A stretch of 64,000 bases of DNA from Macrocystis pyrifera (GCA_031763025.1 JASSKH010000010.1:12045427-12109426); one strand, 5' to 3'; shown: positions 21,311 to 34,415, numbered from the stretch's first letter. The notes: generated from the sequence alone by a model not told the origin. Program-made: numbers and translations.

Positions 21311-22654
21311 TATCACGATCTGAACTTTCATGGGGGGTCGCGTTCAGGGCGAGAAATGGCTCACATGAGCGGCGGGAAATCCTCACCTATACTGATTGTT
21401 TCTCCCGCACTTGGTGCAAACGTTCTTTGCGGTTTGTGGTTCGACGCTCTTCATCGTACAAGACAGACGCTACTTTTGTTATGAACGACACATCATGGGA
21501 TTGTAGAACGCCCCGTTTCTGTGCGTGTGTCTCATCCACTCACCCGACCAGGTGACTGCTGCCGCGGCTGCTCGCTCTCGCGCTGCTCAGTCAAGCCCAA
21601 GCAGCGCTCGAAGACGATCGTGCGGCGTATTTGACCCCGGGACCGAACTATTACCGTGTCTGTCGGTTGAGGGTAAACCATCTGCGGACATATGCAAACG
21701 TGCGGACGGCGGCAAACGTAGGGAGACGGGGTGGGGTGGAATGGACCTGTAAAATGTCTATTGCTCAATCCGTAGCGTGTTTCTTCCCATACGATATATA
21801 GGGTTGTACTGTAGTGCTTTCTGAAGCATTTGGGGTGCCGGACAAGTGAGACCGATCAGTAGCCCAGAAATATAGCAACCTGTTGCAGTAGAGTGATGGG
21901 TCGGCCGTTTAGAGACGGCTATTGTTGTTGAATGCTTCCTCACCACCAGAGACAGTGCGCCGTTGTGCTACGGGGCCCGCGATGTGCGTTTCTCTGGCGT
22001 TTCGCGTCAGCCAAGCGGTACTCGATGACAGCACCACGCCAGCAATACAATGGACCAGAACAGTGGCTGACTCGACATGGCATGGAACGCCTCCGTTGGT
22101 CTCTGTCGCGCTGTCGGATTGCTACGCTCTGTACCCCTCTGCTCTACACCACAAGTGCACGGCCAAAGCTTGTCGCCATCAGTATGGAGTGTAGTATTAA
22201 TTTAATAGAGGTAACTATATCACAAGCGCTAAACGCTGCGGCCCGTCTATAGCATGTAGGGCTCCTGGGTGAAGACGGGTGGGTTCAACTACCAGTATGG
22301 CGAGGGGGTATCGCAACGTTATGATACTACTGACAGACCTCCAACCAAGCGCAACGCATGCTGTAGGTTTTTCTGCCCGAAGCCTCCCACCGCACCTCAA
22401 CGTGAAGCACCTTTCGCAATCGGTACTCTCCAAAACGGTGTGACGGTGATTCCCTAGCAAGCGGTCTGTCGGTTGGCGTGCCCGTGGCTGCTTCGCCACC
22501 GCGCGAAACTCCCCTCGGACAAGCTGAACGTAGAGGCCCCACCGATGGCTAGAGTATGATACAATGTATGATTAAGGGCACGGACGGTCGCCAATGATGG
22601 AGGGAACTAGTTCAAGTGTCGCAGGCGCTCGGACGTTTCGAGATATTTTGCGCC
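21311..22654. other. Unit 1 stretch after the Copia fossil
   Basis: No gene recognised. A plus frame at 21540-21752 after an acceptor-like CGACCAG is identical in unit 2, which is expected from recent duplication. The region may include more retroelement remains. Confidence 0.35.
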
Positions 22655-24505
22655 GTCGGGACCATGCTGCTGTTGTTACTGGTGTAGATAGCTACGTACG
22701 GCATCACGGTTGGCTCAAGGAGTTTTTTGCAGAGCCAATATCATAATAATCTCACGACCGATGTAATGTACTGCAGGACTCGCTCGCAGAGTGGGGTATT
22801 TTGATCCACGGCTTCGCGACACTGACGGGAGTCATCTGCGGTCGTTCTGCCCCGGGACCAGACAGCGTGTAATCTCCAACAAAGTATGCATTGCGTGCAA
22901 TCCTGCACAGAACATCTAGGCCCGGTGCCGCACACTCCAAGCCTGCTCCTCAACCTCTTACTGTAATAGCTGGAGCTGGATTATTTCTCGCTGCGATTAT
23001 GTTCAAAGCTGCATGCACTAAGTACCAAGGATGCTGCACCGCTATTATATACCAGGTATGCCGCAAGCTCGCAAAGCAAAAGAAACAAAAATAACGGGCA
23101 GCATGACTCACGTGCTCTTCACGCAGTCAACACACAGCAGTACGTTTCTGGGGGCGGCAGAAGTAGGTGAAGTGGTGTGGCCTTCTGCACGCGCTACTTG
23201 CAGCGATTGCAGAGGATAAGAAAGATAATCATGCATCGGTAGCCGTGAGGCGGTCAAAAATGCCGCGGCGAGGGGGTGCAAAAAAACACAAAAATCTCGG
23301 GAGGAAGAGATTTCTCTCCCCATATTTCTCCCTGTCACGTGCACTATTACTGTAGGACGTACGGATGGAACTTGAAACGCTGCGGTCCGACCATTGTACG
23401 AGCATGGTACATGTCGTTTCTACTGTAGGACAAAATAGGTAAATTGAGGCACTGTTGTACAGCGCGTAGGTGTCGCAACACCACGGACCTCAGCCAACAG
23501 CAAACACGATATATAATTGTACAACGTCGAAAAAAAAAAGCGTCTGCACTGCATCCACCGCACCTCATTGAGAGCCATCCTGCCCGTATCTATCCCACTC
23601 CGTGCGGCGGACAGGGTCGGTGCCGTCCAATCACACAGAGCGGGCGCTTGCCTGCGTGCTTCCCCCCGCGTTGCAGCCCCCGCTGCCGTACCGACCGTCC
23701 CCACCGTCGCTGTCCCTTGGTTGGCCGTCGCCCTCTCGGCGTTGTCGAGGCGCATCTGCTCCAAAAGCCGGTCAGACGGTAAACCCGTCCCCTCTCCCGG
23801 AGGTGGGCGTGGCTGGTTGCACAGGTTGGACCAGGCCAGCGTTTGGCACCGCCTCGTACGCGGGCGGATTGCACCCACCGGAGCCGCGGGCGCTGATGGT
23901 GCTGCTGCACGCGAGGTCGGCGTGGCCGTCGTTGGGTCGTCCCCGCTCCTCAATAGCGGACCATACTGTTGGGTGGGATGGAGGGCATCGTTTGTCGGCG
24001 AACGATGGAGGAAGAAAGCGCTTCAAGTGAGGCACTCGTGTGCACACGTTGGGACAGAGATGTTTCGTTGGAAACTGTCATCATGAACGATCATAGTATG
24101 CAACTGCTGTGGCATCGCGGTTGACTCAATCAAGGAGTTTTCTGGCAGCGGCAAAACCAGAATATCATACTTACCAGTACAGTTTATGTAATGCTGCACT
24201 TAGGCTTTGCAATGATCCACGGCATTTGGGACACCGGTACTATGCTGCGGTTGTTCTGCTCTGGTAAAGGGCAGCGTGAAGCAACAATCGCCAAGAATAT
24301 TTTTCTGTTGAATGCAATTCTGCAGAGGTCCTCTAGATGTGGTGCCGCCATGGTCAAAGATTTACTTGAAAGTAACCATGCTTGCTATACTACTGCACAT
24401 CATGGGCAGAGCTGAATTACTCTCGCTACGACTACATTCGAAGCTACACTACAAGTACGGACCAACGGATGCGTATTACTGGTCGCGGTAATTACCGGTA
24501 AAAAA
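22655..24505 (-). mobile_element. LTR-like fossil: diverged direct repeats around a GC-rich core
   Basis: About 22655-23080 and 24085-24505 are direct repeats, diverged by roughly a third by eye (shared words include GATCCACGGC and CAAGGAGTTTT). The 1-kb core between them is GC-rich. No reverse transcriptase is present. Size and structure suggest a non-autonomous LTR element, old and broken. The unit 2 copy is 47424-49260. Confidence 0.4.
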
Positions 24506-25017
24506 TACCAGGTACGGTACGTAGAGCTTGAGGATTGTTTTTTGGAGGAAATTCGGTATGTCCCCCCCCCGACGGCCACGTATAGCATGAGTACACCCCC
24601 TCCCTTCCCCATTCCCAATACACATACAACGCTTGCCGAGCATGGATCTCCCCCAAAAAAGCTTCGTATACCGCCTGCCAGTCTTTGCCGTGTTTTCGAA
24701 CCACCAGTCAGTAAACATACCAGATAAAGTACTAAAAGTGGTACGAGTGAAGGGGGTCCGCACTGCTGTGTTGCAAGCAAGTCAACAAGAGCAACCAAGT
24801 CAACGAGGGCATGCAAACGTCATGGAATAATCGTCTGAAGTCAAATACTGCTTGAAGCTTCAGATCTTCAGATATTAGCACGGTTTCATGTGCGGTGGAA
24901 CCCCGAAAAGGTGATTTGTGATTTGGCGAGGAATATCTGTGTGTGTGCGTTTTTCTGGTGTAGTTCCAGTTTTGTTTTCACTTGTACGGCATCTCATAGG
25001 ACATGGTCGTACCGCGT
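24506..25017. other. Unit 1 spacer
   Basis: Contains a GAGTACACCCCC stretch (about 24560-24610) resembling the tail of the R1 repeat, and no gene. The TACCAGGTA word is at 24506. Confidence 0.4.
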
Positions 25018-26563
25018 GTACTTAAACATACACATATTTACGTTTATCCTTTTTTTTACTTGAATACAAGCACCTACCTCGCGCTCAGCGAGTCGACCAC
25101 GATTTTTTGTCGCTTCTATGATCTTCGCTTTCTTCGCGCTCTTTTTTTGGTTTCTTTGCGTGCTTGCTTATCGTGCCACACTTTTTTTCCCGGAAAACGA
25201 AAAACAAATATCTCGGAAAAAGAAAAAGTCGATTTTGTTTTTTCAACGGTTTGGCAGGCTCTCTTTCGCTTTTTTTCACCGGCTCGTTGATTTTTTTTTT
25301 GCAATTTCAGTTATTTTTTCCTTTTTTCTTCATTCGTTTCGTGTGCGTGCGTATACTCGGAGCACGGCACCGCGGGCGAGCCCGGCGCCGTCGCGGGTGT
25401 CAGCGGATGCTGGCGAGTAGAGGGAGGGTTGCAAGGAGCGCGGTCGCCGTTTTCGTGGCTAGGTGTCGCGTGTGCTTGGAGACACGAGGGAAGCATGAAT
25501 GGGCTCTCTCTGGCCTCCATCTGAAGGATTAGATTGAGTACGTACGGATCTATAAGAGTCGTTCGGGATTGCAACATAAGATTCACGCGTTGCTTGTTTT
25601 TTTGCGACCTATCACAGAGAGAGCTACGCAGTATGAGCACCGACATTGTCGAGCTGGCGAACGAGGGTCACGGTGAGCACCGGGCTTCACGCGGGGCGGG
25701 CGACGGGGCTCACTGTGACAGAGGCGGAGGAAAGCTTTACCCGGACCGGATCGGTGGCGAGGTGGTCGCGAGAGGGGCGGGCGGCGCACGAGGCTGAGAG
25801 AGAAGCTCTGCTGCTGTTTTTTTTTTCTTTTTTGACCGGTGCAAGGTGTTCCAATCAGGCAGAAAAGTTTTACATGAGAGGGGACGGTGGGGGTTTTTCT
25901 TTCCGGAATTTAGCTATACCCGGACCTGATCGGTGGTGAGGTGATCGCGAGAGGGGCAGGCGGTGCACGAGGCTGAGAGAGAAGCCCTGCTGTTCGATTA
26001 TGTTTCTTTTTTGACCGGTGCAAGGTGTTCCAATCAGGCAGAAAACTATTACATGAGAGGGGACGGGGGATTTTTTCTTTCCGGAAATTAGGTTTCATTT
26101 TTATTGTTTTGCGGTGCTGTTGCTGTGCCGTGCCGTGCTTTCTCTTTCGTACATATATACCACGTACATACAGTATATCAAAAGAAGAAAATAAAATCCC
26201 CTAACTGGGGTATGTACGTACGTACGGCATGCGGCATTCGGGTTGTTTTCCTGGGTGGAGAATGGAGCTCTTGGCGTTTGCAAATCGCCTGTTCGCACCT
26301 AATTGTTTGGGCCGTCTGTTCTGTTCCCTTTTTCTTCCTAGTGAGCGTAGCGAGCGGACGACGCGAAGCGTATGAATGTGGCGTCCGAGCTGTTTTTTCC
26401 TGAAGCATGGCGGCGGGACTCTTGGCATTGTCAAGTCGCCAGTTTGCAACTACTGAGTAGTATATTCAATCACGAACCTCTGTCCGCTTCGCATGCTTTG
26501 ATGTATTTTTCCTTCCTGACCGAGCGCAGCAGATGCCGCCCGCGGAGCGAAGCGCCTTGTATC
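25018..26563. mobile_element. Block present only in unit 1 (about 1.55 kb)
   Basis: Unit 2 runs straight from GTGTAC to ATCATACG near 49777-49790 where unit 1 has this block. It is T-rich on the left, then holds two 178-bp tandem repeats (25733-25911 and 25912-26089) with GACCGGTGCAAGGTGTTCC, then a second pair around GGAGCTCTTGGCGTTTG (26265) and GGGACTCTTGGCATTG (26417). Terminal repeats were not found, so an insertion in unit 1 or a deletion in unit 2 are both possible. An exon-like start (ATG at 25634, MSTDIVELANEGH before a GTGAGC) lies inside. Confidence 0.6.
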
Positions 26564-27676
26564 ATACGTACGTGTATACTTTGGGGAATGCTATTTGCCA
26601 GGGCGTTCCTCGGGATTTTCCCGCGGGATTTTTCTCGCGGTTGTGTGCGGCATTTCGGGATAATCCCTTGGCCTCGTGATAAATGTTAAATCCTGTGCCC
26701 TCACCAACAGCGCGTCCCGTGCCAATTCTAAGATCCCGCTCCCGCGTCATGAAAAAGTATAGATCCCGTTCCCGTACAAACACGTCGCGCACAAATAGCA
26801 ATATCCCGTTCCCGCACAAACAGGTCCCGCACTAAAAATGACACGGGGCCTTTCTCGGGTATGATTTTGGAAAAAAAAATCCTGCGGGATTTAGCCACCT
26901 CGGGAATTCACCGTTTTTTTTTTTGCCGGAACTGGCCTCCACGGGAACCGTTCCCGCGGGAACTCGCCACCACGGGAAATCACAGGGTTTTCTGTACGGG
27001 AACCGGCCGCAACGGTAAAAATTCCCGCGGGAAACGGCCACCACGGGAAATCGCTCTCTGTCTTCGGGGTTGTGTCGTTGGGGCGTTGAAGCCACACACC
27101 GAACACAGAACAGGGACCCCTCTGGTCTCCATCATCTGAAATGGTATTCCGCTGAGGGGATGTTCACAATGTTGTCATTCTGTACCTTTTCAATATCAAA
27201 TAATTGAAACGTGCACAAAACCGTACTTTTAATTTTAAATTTTGGTGTTTTATTTCATTTGGATATTTTTGTTATTTTGTTTATTTTAGCAATATTTATA
27301 TTGGGACCTGGGTGCCAGAGTAATATACCTGGTATTGTATAAGGAAAATTCTTATGCCGTTGGATTTGCAGTCAGTTGAGAAAAAACTTTCAGCACGTTC
27401 GCATGAGCCTTTGCCCCGGAAATGTTGGAAATTGGTTTTTCTCGCCTCAGAATGTGCCTAAGAATTCTCTCCAAGATCTATCTGGCGGTGTTTCCCGCTT
27501 CTCCAGGCACCAAGAAACAGGAAATAGCCGTCCGCGCTTGTTTCTATCCAACGGGGGTCAAACGCGATCCAAACCCCCGATCGCAATCAATCATAGTTAC
27601 TTCATTTGGATCGAAAAAGTGTCGACGGTAATTTCTTCCAACTGGGCTATGTTAAGGTCCTATTAATAGTCCGTCG

Positions 27677-28798
27677 GTCTCTCCCGCCTCTCTCGTAGCT
27701 TACACCGCGTGTAGCCACGACGGGTCGCATCGGGCCCTCAGTTGCCGCCCCCCCCCCCCCTTGGTATTCCTAGTTACGTATTGTACCAGGACGAACATCC
27801 CGTTGTGCCTTCACTACCGCGTTTCCTTGACGTTCTCCATCTCTGGCACGACTGCTGCCCCTACCAGAGGTGTCTTAGCCTCATTTACGAGGTGTGGGTT
27901 GGTCTATGATCTCGTTAGTCTGTCGTTTGTTTTGAATAGCAGTATCTTCGACCCCCCTCTTTCGATTTTTCTGATGTCTTAAATAGCCATCTCTATATCG
28001 TCGTGGGATCTGCATCTACGGCTATTCAGGGTGGGCTAATGTGATAGAGTACCTTGGTTGGTAGTCAATAGACCAACCATCAGTAGGGGCCGTTAAATAT
28101 TATTGTTCCAGTCGGGTCGTACCCCGTTTACCATTTTGATATCTGTAGATACCCAGGCTATTATTGTTCCAGTCGGGTCGTACCCTGTTTACCATTTGAT
28201 ATCTGTCGATACGCAGGTTAGTATATCTGTAGACACGCAGACTGGTATACCTGTAGAATCTGATATGCAGGTTAGCAGGTTGTACTATTGAAGCTGAGAA
28301 TAACACATGCACCCTTACGGGGTGTTGTACTATTGAAGTTTAGAGTATCGTATGTTCCCTTATGGGTTATTGTACTATTGAAGCTTAGAGTAACGCATGC
28401 ACCCTTACGGGGTGTTGTACTATTGGAGTTGAGGGCAACGAATGCACCCTTACGGGGCGTTGTACTATTGAAGTTGAGGGCAACGCATGCACTTTTACGG
28501 GACGTTGCACTATTGAAGTGAGGGTGACGCATGCACCCTTGCCAGTAGAATATAGCCGGTTGAAGCTAGAGGATTCTCCTGGCTTCAAAAAGCATGTGCT
28601 CCCCCCCCCCCCTCTCTCCTCACTCTTCTCACTTGCCCCTTTTGAGCAAGCCTTGCACCAATCAAACAAGAAAACTCCAAAAAGAACTAGGTCTGAGTTT
28701 GACCAAGCACAGACACCTGTGTCACACTTCTTCTGTGGATCATCATCCCGTGGAACCCTTACTGCTCTCCCACTCTCACGCACCACACATCACATACT
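27677..28798. other. Nested block in hAT-like element, unit 1 only, with minisatellites
   Basis: About 1.1 kb missing from unit 2 (junction near 50890). It contains two 61-bp repeats with TTCCAGTCGGGTCGTACC (28107 and 28165) and a 42-bp minisatellite of about six units (28270-28545) with GTACTATTGAAG and CGCATGCACCCTTACGGG. Confidence 0.7.
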
Positions 28799-29107
28799 GG
28801 TAAAAGGTTAACCGATCGTCTACCCAATCTATGCCTTGTAACACTCTCCCCCCTGGAACGGACCGGATATTATACGGGTCCACGTGCCACCAACACGCGG
28901 TTCCAAGTTTTGGGGGATCCACCAGTATTTTTTCAGATCGTTGACATGAGGAAATTCACTTGTCTTTTAAAAATCGATTTCATGGTGCACGTGAGATTCG
29001 AACCCTCGACGAACGACCCAATTTTTGCCGATGATGCCATATGTTAAGGTATTGGTCCGTTGGACTACGGGTAAAAGGTTAACCAATCGCCTACCCAATC
29101 TTAGCCA
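28799..29107 (-). repeat. tRNA-derived SINE-like sequence, unit 1
   Basis: On the minus strand an A-box-like TAGTCCAACGG and a B-box GGTTCGAATCT lie 52 nt apart, as in class II (Leu/Ser-type) tRNAs. The T-arm is nearly intact but the acceptor halves do not pair, so it is not a working tRNA. Direct repeats of about 38 bp (AAAGGTTAACC, CCTACCCAATC) flank it at 28799 and 29069. Confidence 0.55.
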
Positions 29108-29112
29108 TATAA

Positions 29113-29878
29113 CAGCTCCTCGAGAAGCGGGAAAAAAAAACACCCCCAGATGAATCTTGGGGGGAACTCCGACACATTCTGAGGCGAGAAAGTGTCAAGC
29201 AAGATCAAGAACGGGACATCTTGTACCCCTTGTTATTTAGGTTTGCCTATTGAGCAGGTATTCGTCGGGACTCACGTGTGTTGTTTACTTAAGAGGTGGA
29301 AGAAGAGCAGCTGCACTCTTTTCGTGCACGATGAGAGACTGAGAGCAAGGCTCGTGCCTCGCCCCATCTAAGACACGCCTCCCAAGTACCACAAATGCGA
29401 TCCCAATACCTGCACCCAGAAAAGTTATTACTGACCGTTCAGCCTCATTCAAAGCAGTACCATAACAAAAGACCATTTCCTACATTTCCGGGGCACAAGC
29501 TCACGCGCACGTGGTGAAAGGGACTTTTTCAACTGACTGCGAATCCGACGGCATAAGAAGCGGCCCAACTCCATAACTTGTAGATTTACAAAAATACAAA
29601 TTGTAATTTAATGTTGTGCCAGACCTCGAACTGCTGTATGTACGTGTATTTTATTAACATTAATAGATGAATACGAACATTACATCTTATCAACTAAATA
29701 ATACCATATCATACGTACCTGGTAGGTACGTACGAGTACTCGTAGCGTCCCCGGGTGTATGTGCTGATACCGTTTAATGATCCCTTGCACGCTGAAGACA
29801 CGGGAATGATTCCCGCGGGAACGATTTTTTCCAGCAGTTTTGGTTTGTTCGGGATTGGGGAAATAGATATTTCCACGG
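29113..29878. other. Second nested block in hAT-like element, unit 1 only
   Basis: Absent from unit 2 (junction near 51212). About 85 bp (near 29475-29560) is an inverted, diverged copy of 27352-27437. A 63-codon minus frame from ATG (29476 to 29285) includes a membrane-like stretch ITFLGAGIGIAFVVLG; I do not recognise it. Confidence 0.55.
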
Positions 29879-30475
29879 GATTTTACGGCACGTAATCGGA
29901 AAACCACGGGAAATCAGACAATTCCGCGGGAACTGCTGTTTGGATGGGAACGGAATATCAAAATGTCTTCGGGAACTGTTTAGATGGGATCACGGGAACG
30001 ATACATGCACAGGAATGGAAAAAGTAAAGTTTTCCGGTGAAATCCTGCGGGATTTTTCCCGAGGAAGGCCCTGCGCAAAACAACCCCCGAGTGAACGTTT
30101 GCACTTCACTCGCGGGGACAGTTACGAACAGCTCCCCACAAAAGCCCACAACGAACGAAATTGGGTCACGTTTCTCATGATGAGGTGCGTGAAGGTGTAG
30201 GATGACCCACACAGCGGTCGAAGCCAGCTAGAAATCCCGTGGTCCCGTGATAAACGGGATATTTAAAATCCCGTTCCCACACAAACGCGTCCCGCACACA
30301 TTATAATATCCCGTTCCCGCGCCACGGAAAAGTGTAAATCCCGTTCCCGCACAACACGCCCCGAGGTGGCCGCATCCCATACAAATAGTGCCGTTTAGTC
30401 CCGGGGTGACTGAGTCCGGTGGGATATCGTCCCGGAGTCGAGAAGGCGTTCCGAGTGATGAATGCTGCGATTTAC

Positions 30476-32105
30476 GATACCCGTGTAGGTGTCGTAAATG
30501 GGCTCTCATTCACGACATTCACGACACCGCGCCACGTTTGCGGTACATGCCCTGAATCGGCCCGGGACTGCCACGGCTATGTTGGCGTGATGTAAAGCTG
30601 TCCACTATCCACTATCCACTATCCACTACCAGGTATCTAGTATTGTTGAAGCTACGTAGCTTGTACCCGAAACGGTCCAGTGTCCGAGGATATACGTGGT
30701 AACCGACTCAACCCTCAGAATATTCAGACCAGTGTCTGTGGTAAGTAGAAATAAGCGTTAATCACGACAGACACCAGTATCGTAATTATTAGAGCTGTGA
30801 GCACTGGCACAGTATCTACTGGCAGTACAGTTTAGTAGTAGTAATCTACTGATTGACCCGAACCAACCAGTACATTCGCCAACAGTTTCATTTTACGTAT
30901 GTATGTATGTTCAAGAAACATGCCACATATAATTTTTCAAGGTACTGAAACCCACCAAATGCGTTTCTGGAGGAGGGAGGGAGAGAGAAAAGAGGAACTC
31001 CGGCTGTTGGCCCTTTTGACGCGTTCCCTTCGTTTTTTCATGTTTGGTCTCTTTCTTTGCGTTGAGTGCCTCTCATACCTGATACCGGTTACATTTACGT
31101 AGCGTTCCTTCGTTGTTTGGGATTGTTTTTTCGTTTTGCTTTTACTTTTGTTCATCATCTGCACTTTTTCTCGTTTCCTTCTGTTTGCAGGTGATAGCCT
31201 AATACATCTATTCTGTGCCCCAAGGGTAAGAGCGATGGAGCAACATTAAATGTCAGAGCGCCTTGTTATGCACTTGCACGAAAACCAATGGCATGATGAA
31301 GATCGCCACGCATTACGATATTTGTCCTGTTGTTTTTTTTTCTTGGTTTTTCCTACGTAGTACCATGATGATGACCTCATCAACCCCCGGCCAAAAAGCA
31401 GTTTAGGGCCCGATGGGGAATGATTGAATGAAGCGAAAACGCCTGTTTTTTTTCCCTCCGATGACGCCTCCAGCGGGCCCCCCTCACCAGTCGGGGGAGA
31501 ATTGGACGAGCTACGCTCGGCGTTAGTCGCTTCGCTCGGCCAGTATACTGCTGTAATTCAGTACATACACTACCAGGTACTGATTTTTTTTTACGACAGC
31601 CAGTTCAATCGCTACTACTATTACTGTGCTGACTAAGTCAGTCTGTCTGTGCTCAGCCTTTATCGTAAATGTATGTGCTATTAATACGAACATGACGCCC
31701 GTGTCGCAAGCATACGCATGTTAATAGTTTGTTTCCGTATCGTGCGACACCACTGCACGTTCTTGGCAGTTGGCACACACACCACGGGTCGGCCACACGC
31801 GGCCTGCCTGCCTCGGTTTGCTTGCGCTGGCATGGTGCAGGGCTATACCATCAATGTCTTGGTGTAGGGCTATACCATCAATGTTAGTATTATAGCACCG
31901 AAGCTACAAGAAAGCGTCGTCTGCCCAAAAATGACAAATCAAGCGTTCGTCGACGAGATAATAATGATGAAAGCAGTGCATATCTACAGCATAAAATAGT
32001 AGAAGCATACCGGTACCTATGGCACATACTACAAAAAGAAGGACCGAACTGATTGCAACAACTAGAGAGAGATTTCGCTTGTTGTCCACGCAGGCAAAGT
32101 CACTT
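30476..32105. other. Unit 1 stretch between hAT-like element and LINE
   Basis: No gene supported. TCCACTA tandem copies sit at 30600-30625. A typical intron 3-prime end (pyrimidine run, TTTGCAG at 31187-31193) is followed by a 20-codon frame that stays open in unit 2 despite a 6-bp insertion; without an upstream exon I do not call it. Confidence 0.35.
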
Positions 32106-33550
32106 GTTGAAAATCGTCGCGTGCTGCCTTAGCAAGTACTGCGACACCGAGGGATTACCCAGGGAGGAACAGTGCGGCTTCCCCCTCGCACTATCAACGA
32201 GTGATATGTTGTTCGTCGAGCGCCGGTCGCCAGAGCTCGGACCACAGAGGAAAATCCCCCCTGTACGTGTGCTTCGTCGATCTGCAGAAAGCGTACGACT
32301 CTGTCAACCGAGAGCTGCTGTCGGAGGTACTCACACGCTCTCTGGCGTACCAATCAAGCTTACAATTATCTGCATTTTCACGTCGGCATGCGGGCTCGCG
32401 TGCGTGCGTACGGATGACGGCGAGCACTCGGAATGGTTTGAAGTCACGCAGGGGCTGCGGCGAGGCTGCAGGCTATCACCGTTACTGTTCAATGTGTTCT
32501 TCGCTGCTGCGTTACACGTGGTACTGGTAAGCTTCAGCAAAGACGAAGCCATCGTCAGGGATTTGGTTCAACTCAATGATGCTGGAGTAGTCGCAACAGA
32601 AGGGAGGAGCCGTTGGCATGCGTGCGAAGGACTTTGATGGGCATGTAGTACGCCGATGACGCAGGAATTAATTGTCTCGAAGTCGGCTAAAGGGCTCGCG
32701 GAAAATTATGGCAGTCATCGTGACTGTCTTCGAAGCAGCAGGCCTCGCGGTATCGGCAAAGAAGACGGAGATAACCCTTCTACGAACGCCAGACCAGACA
32801 ACCCTCGCCCCACCGCTCGTCATCGAAGCAGCAGGTCAGAGGTATAAACAGACGGCCCAGTTTTTATACCTACAGGCCGCATCGTCCACGAAAATGCTGA
32901 CCTCTCGCGCGAAATCGATCGGCCGATCCGTCTCATGCGGGCATGCCTCAAACGATTAGGCCCAGAGTTGCTTGATAGGACGACCGCCCCGATTAGCCTG
33001 AAAGTTCGAATGCTGCAGGCCGAGGTGATTTAGACCCTGTTGTACGGTTGTGTAACGTGGACCCTCAGAGCGGAACACTTTGCCAAGCTTCGAACGGCTC
33101 ACCACCAAGTAAGTCCTCTTGTGAGTCATTGGCTTCCAGCGCCGACTCTGTACTGACCACGCCACACCCTCTCCTACGCGAAGGCCCTCAGGATGACACG
33201 TTGCGAGAGCATCGAAACGATCATCCGGAAACCGCCGCTCTTTTTTGCGGGGGTCGTGGCACGGCAAAGCGAAGAGCGATTACCCAGTCGGGTAATGTTC
33301 GGGACGATGGCTGGCGGGGAGAACCCGAGACCTGGCGGACGGTTTAAGACTTGGCACAGATGCATAGTCGAAGACCTTACGTAGGGAGTTCGGAGCCACC
33401 ACAAGGTCAACGGAACTTGCCCCCTTTGTGTTTGGAGTTGAGACCGCACTGTCTGTGGTCCATTGCGGTAAAAAAGTCAGGGAAGCGGTACCGGGGGGTC
33501 CTTGAAGCAGCCGAACGGTTCGTGGTGAGGTGGCACAAGCAGTCGTACTC
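32106..33550 (+). mobile_element. LINE reverse-transcriptase fragment, unit 1
   Basis: Shows EEQCGF (fingers), motif A as a degraded YVCFVDLQKAYDSVN, motif B region GLRRGCRLSPLLFNVFFAAA, motif C context YADDAG and a thumb region (LVIEAAGQRYKQTAQFLYL, LKVRMLQAEV). Several frame changes and a stop just before the YADD box show that it is dead. The 3-prime flank has TTTTA repeats (33640-33660). Endonuclease not seen. The unit 2 copy at 53480-54920 is slightly better preserved. Confidence 0.85.
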
Positions 33551-34415
33551 TGTTTATATGTATAGTATGAAGTGGTGCTGTGTCTTCAGCTCGTTCTTTT
33601 TAAGCGTCTGTCACATCTCCTGAAGGGAGACACGACATATTTTATTTTATTTTATTTGTTCTCTATTATTTATTTCTCTGCTCTCTGTTTTTGCTTTGTT
33701 GTTTGTTTGTTTGTTTGTTTCTTTCTTTCTTTTGTTTCTCTCTTTCATAGAATGTGTAAGTCGTGCATGCCGTATCCATTATTAATACTCGTACATGGCA
33801 TTGCGTTGTCTACTCTTCTTACTGCATAACAATGTACTACTGGCTGTAGTATCCCTGTGTCGTAGGTTTGTGACCCACAGAACTTGTATCTCGCTATTAA
33901 TAGGACTGAAGAATCGGCACGGACACCGGTTGTGCTGGATGTCGACGGGTAGAACAGAACGGTTTAATGTGAAGAATACGCTATTATTAAATGATAGGAA
34001 CGTGTACGTATTATTATTAATATTCGTTAATACTGATATACATGGAACGTACTATACTGCTTGTATCATACGTGTACGTATCATACCCTGGTACTGATGT
34101 ACCTATATTACACAACAGACAGGTAGGGTTGCGCCGTTGTGTGCCTTGTCATACGTATACGTACATACGTGGTACCTGGTGCCAGGTGTAGAGTTCTTCG
34201 ATCTGGGATGGATCCTCAAGAAGAACCGTTGCAACTTTTTACTTTTGCAACATCTGATGGAAGTCTGAAATCTGATCCGCGTTGTTGTTATTGATACTAT
34301 AGATGCTCTCTCTCGCACAGCATGCAGTACTAACTGCTGTAGTCTAATGCAGAATGTACGTGTAATAAAAGATTAAATGGTGACTAAAAAAGAGTCAATC
34401 TGTGTGGCTCTAGAT
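33551..34415. other. Unit 1 spacer with R2 repeat and TA-palindrome indels
   Basis: TTTG/TTTC simple repeats (33700-33735), the R2 repeat at 33846-33980, then TACGTA- and ATTAAT-rich sequence where the two units differ by several small insertions. No gene. Confidence 0.5.
33846..33980 (+). repeat. Dispersed repeat family R2, unit 1
   Basis: Same 120-bp core as at 11490-11613, with the GTCGACGGGTAGAA end. It carries an extra ATTAATA near 33896 that the intron copy lacks. Confidence 0.75.

Larger units (their letters stand above)
26599..30467. mobile_element. hAT-like element with CCCGTTCCCGCAC arrays, unit 1
   Basis: Left end CAGGGCGTTCCTCGGG; the right end is worn in this unit but clear in unit 2. 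Flanks CTATTTGC (26591-26598) and CGATTTAC (30468-30475) agree at 6 of 8. Arrays of CCCGTTCCCGCACAAACGCG-type words fill 26630-26840 and 30230-30370, with TTCCCGCGGGAA palindromes inside. It carries two blocks absent from unit 2 and a tRNA-like SINE. No transposase recognised. Confidence 0.75.

Noticed and set aside
29285-29476. Small minus-strand gene in the nested block
   Set aside because: Open for only 63 codons with no homologue recognised; present in unit 1 only.
30899-31102. Plus-strand frame with a membrane-like stretch
   Set aside because: A one-base difference in the purine run breaks the frame in unit 2 and no splice partner was found.
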